Source: Pseudomonadota bacterium (GTDB lineage Bacteria > Desulfobacterota > Desulfarculia > Adiutricales > JAGVGV01). From it: a stretch of DNA of 32,430 bases. The position numbers and the translations under genes are program-made. Below, in pieces: positions 30,713-32,430 of this stretch. Location of the stretch: the NCBI GenBank assembly GCA_018830135.1, contig JAHJTB010000551.1, forward strand, positions 1 to 32,430, read 5' to 3'. The first letter of the stretch is position 1; every line of letters begins with the position of its first letter. A model generated the notes under the pieces. It saw nothing but the letters and a program-made list of their open reading frames with translations. It did no database searches and was not told the DNA's origin.

Positions 30713-32430
30713 ATGGCGCGTGGCACTTGGATGCGCGTGATGGGTCTGGTCCTGGCGATTGCGGTCGGCCTGTGGCCGACGGCCGGCCTGGCCATTGAAA
30801 GCACCTGGGAGGGCGTCACGGTTTCCTGGACCTGCACGGGGCTCGGCGACGTCACGTTTCTGTACGAATCGTACAACGACCTTTCAAAAACCAACACCAT
30901 GGCCTATGTCGCTTCGGCCCGGAACGAGATCGGGGAACCGATGCTCGGGGGCGCCATCAGTTTCAGCTTCGCTTTTCCCGGGGGCAATTCGTACTATTGG
31001 CACAATTGCAATCTGCATGTAAATACGGGTGCTCTTACTTTTTATGGCCTGTTTAAAGACGGCGAGGGCGGCGGGGGCTCGGGATCGTTCATGCTCGAGC
31101 CGGGCGGGGACCCGGTTTATGTCAACCTGCGGGTGGACAGCATGCCCGGAGACGACGATGGCCCGACTCCCGGTGGTACCGGTCCCACTGTGGAGATCTA
31201 CGTCAATATCGATTCGAGCAGCCTGGAGGACATCCCAGGGCAGAAGGGCCGGAAGGGCGGTCCGGAGGACAACGAAGGCACGGAGATGGAAGGCGGCGAG
31301 GGGGCCGGGGAGTGCGGGGGCGGCCTGCCCAACTACTGGGTCAACACCGCGACCCTGAACCTGGTGGTCCAGGACACGGACTTCGCCTACCAGGGGCGGG
31401 GGCCGGCCCTGGCCATGACCCGGACCTGGAACGCGGACCCCTATATCGGCGGCATGTTCGGCAAGGGCTGGACCTTTGCCTACGAGTCCGCGGTCAAGGG
31501 GTCCGGGGGGGCGACCGGATCGGCCTGGCATATCAAGGGCAGCGGCCAGGAGAACTATTTCAAGTACGACGCCGGCGCGGGCGGGTTCAAGGCCCAGGAG
31601 GGCGTTCGCGACCGGATGCGCATGATCACCGACGGGTCGGGCACGTATTACCTGGTCAAGGAGAAGCGGACCGGGCTGACGTATCGGTACGACTATCAAT
31701 CCACGGGCGCGGACGGCTGGACCCGGTACCTGGTCAGCGCCATCACGGACGCGGCCGGCAACTCGGTAACCATCATCCGGAACCCGAGCGGGACGGTGAA
31801 CAAGATCACGGACGCGTCAGGCCGGGTGACCACGTTTACCTACGACGTTCAGGGGCATTGCGTATCCATGACCACGCCGGAAGGCGGGACCACAAGCTAC
31901 AACTATGATGGCGATGGACGGCTGACTTGGTCCCTGGACCTGGTCGGCGCGGTGACAACCTACGAATATGACGCCCAACACTATATGACCAAAATGACGG
32001 CGGCCGGCCGGGTGACGTCCCTTGCCTGGAACGACAGCGGCGGCTGGCGGCATCTGGCCTCGGTGACCGACGCCGGCGGCAACCGGTGGACCTGGGCCGC
32101 TTCGTCGGTGGGCAACACCACCATGACCGACCCGGCGGGAGGCGTGACCACTTACGCCTCCGTGAACGGTTTGACCGGCACGAAGACCGATCCTGCCGGG
32201 GGGATCTGGAGCTACACGTATACGAACGGGCTGCGGACCCGGCTGTCCGACCCCAACGGCAACGCGCATAACTGGGAGTATGATGTCCGGGGCAACGTCA
32301 CAAAATACACCGATCCGGCGGACAATATCCACACATACCAGTGGGATGCCGAAGACCGGATGACCCAATACACCGACCCCCTGGGCGGGTCCTGGACCTA
32401 CACGTACGACGCCCAGGGCAGTGTGACCAA
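30713..32430 (+). CDS. Secreted RHS/YD-repeat protein, partial at the window edge
   Basis: The frame from ATG 30713 stays open to the last base, giving at least 572 residues; it is not in the ORF track because no stop is reached. GGAGG lies eight bases ahead of the ATG. A signal peptide is present (about 1-27; LVLAIAVGLWPTAGLA). Residues about 28-200 are a unique N-terminal region with a Gly-rich, acidic linker (EDNEGTEMEGGEGAGECGGG). The RHS head module follows (NTATLNLVVQDTDFAYQGRG, then FGKGWTFAYE). Then come YD-type repeats such as GRVTTFTYDVQGHCVSMT, TTSYNYDGDGRLT, NWEYDVRGNVTKYTDP and HTYQWDAEDRMTQYTD. RHS proteins form hollow shells that hold a C-terminal toxin or adhesive domain; the C-terminus lies outside the window. 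Unlike T6SS RHS proteins, it has a Sec signal and no PAAR domain in the visible part. The downstream sequence would be needed for toxin and immunity genes. Confidence 0.92.
   Translation, partial: MARGTWMRVMGLVLAIAVGLWPTAGLAIESTWEGVTVSWTCTGLGDVTFLYESYNDLSKTNTMAYVASARNEIGEPMLGGAISFSFAFPGGNSYYWHNCNLHVNTGALTFYGLFKDGEGGGGSGSFMLEPGGDPVYVNLRVDSMPGDDDGPTPGGTGPTVEIYVNIDSSSLEDIPGQKGRKGGPEDNEGTEMEGGEGAGECGGGLPNYWVNTATLNLVVQDTDFAYQGRGPALAMTRTWNADPYIGGMFGKGWTFAYESAVKGSGGATGSAWHIKGSGQENYFKYDAGAGGFKAQEGVRDRMRMITDGSGTYYLVKEKRTGLTYRYDYQSTGADGWTRYLVSAITDAAGNSVTIIRNPSGTVNKITDASGRVTTFTYDVQGHCVSMTTPEGGTTSYNYDGDGRLTWSLDLVGAVTTYEYDAQHYMTKMTAAGRVTSLAWNDSGGWRHLASVTDAGGNRWTWAASSVGNTTMTDPAGGVTTYASVNGLTGTKTDPAGGIWSYTYTNGLRTRLSDPNGNAHNWEYDVRGNVTKYTDPADNIHTYQWDAEDRMTQYTDPLGGSWTYTYDAQGSVT

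Noticed and set aside
1-32430. CRISPR arrays, insertion sequences and phage genes
   Set aside because: No regularly spaced repeats, transposase or phage structural genes were seen on either strand.

Overview
The window is about 32.4 kb of GC-rich bacterial chromosome, densely coded. It suggests an anaerobic or facultative member of the Desulfobacterota (old Deltaproteobacteria). The support is a DMSO-reductase-type molybdoenzyme pair with a ferredoxin subunit, a corrinoid protein next to a URO-D-type methyltransferase, an iron-sulfur flavoprotein with a compact cysteine motif, a short-type NadA and many PAS/HDOD/GGDEF/hybrid-kinase regulators. No rRNA or ribosomal protein is present, so this placement is inference.

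Layout. 1-330 is the C-terminal end of an acyl-CoA synthetase, closed by a strong terminator. 550-5766 is an A-B-A arrangement: two full-length paralogous DmsA-like catalytic subunits flanking one four-cluster ferredoxin subunit, with no membrane anchor and no Tat signals. 5860-8912 holds a CNB-HDOD regulator and a membrane diguanylate cyclase. 9169-17774 lies on the minus strand and reads, in transcription order: a TPR-CHAT protein, an M24-family hydrolase, an Isf-like flavoprotein, a GPH-family symporter, a DUF4124 membrane protein, tRNA-Pro(CGG) and a secreted caspase-like (C14) protein. 18078-20023 is a translationally coupled corrinoid protein and URO-D-family methyltransferase, divergent from the CHAT gene. 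20190-22178 encodes an arginine-rich small protein, a TraB/GumN protein and a LolA-like protein. 22335-24591 holds nadA, dtd, a DUF1285-like protein and a zinc-ribbon protein. 24815-25297 is a stand-alone CNB-domain protein. 25622-29619 is a coupled periplasmic binding protein and hybrid histidine kinase, followed by an OmpA-like lipoprotein. The window ends inside a secreted RHS/YD-repeat protein (30713 to the edge). That gene is absent from the ORF track because it has no stop here.

How the genes work together. Three themes stand out: anaerobic redox and C1 chemistry (molybdoenzymes, corrinoid/URO-D pair, flavoprotein), signalling (CNB-HDOD, diguanylate cyclase, binding protein with kinase), and envelope proteins (caspase-like, CHAT, GumN, LolA, OmpA-like lipoprotein, RHS). 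The most unusual features are the A-B-A molybdoenzyme locus with a rearranged FS0 cysteine motif, the binding-protein/kinase pair without an ABC transporter, the leader with two tandem terminator hairpins before the RHS gene, and a hairpin that buries the ribosome binding site of the GPH symporter. All calls come from reading the sequence; no database search or folding program was run.
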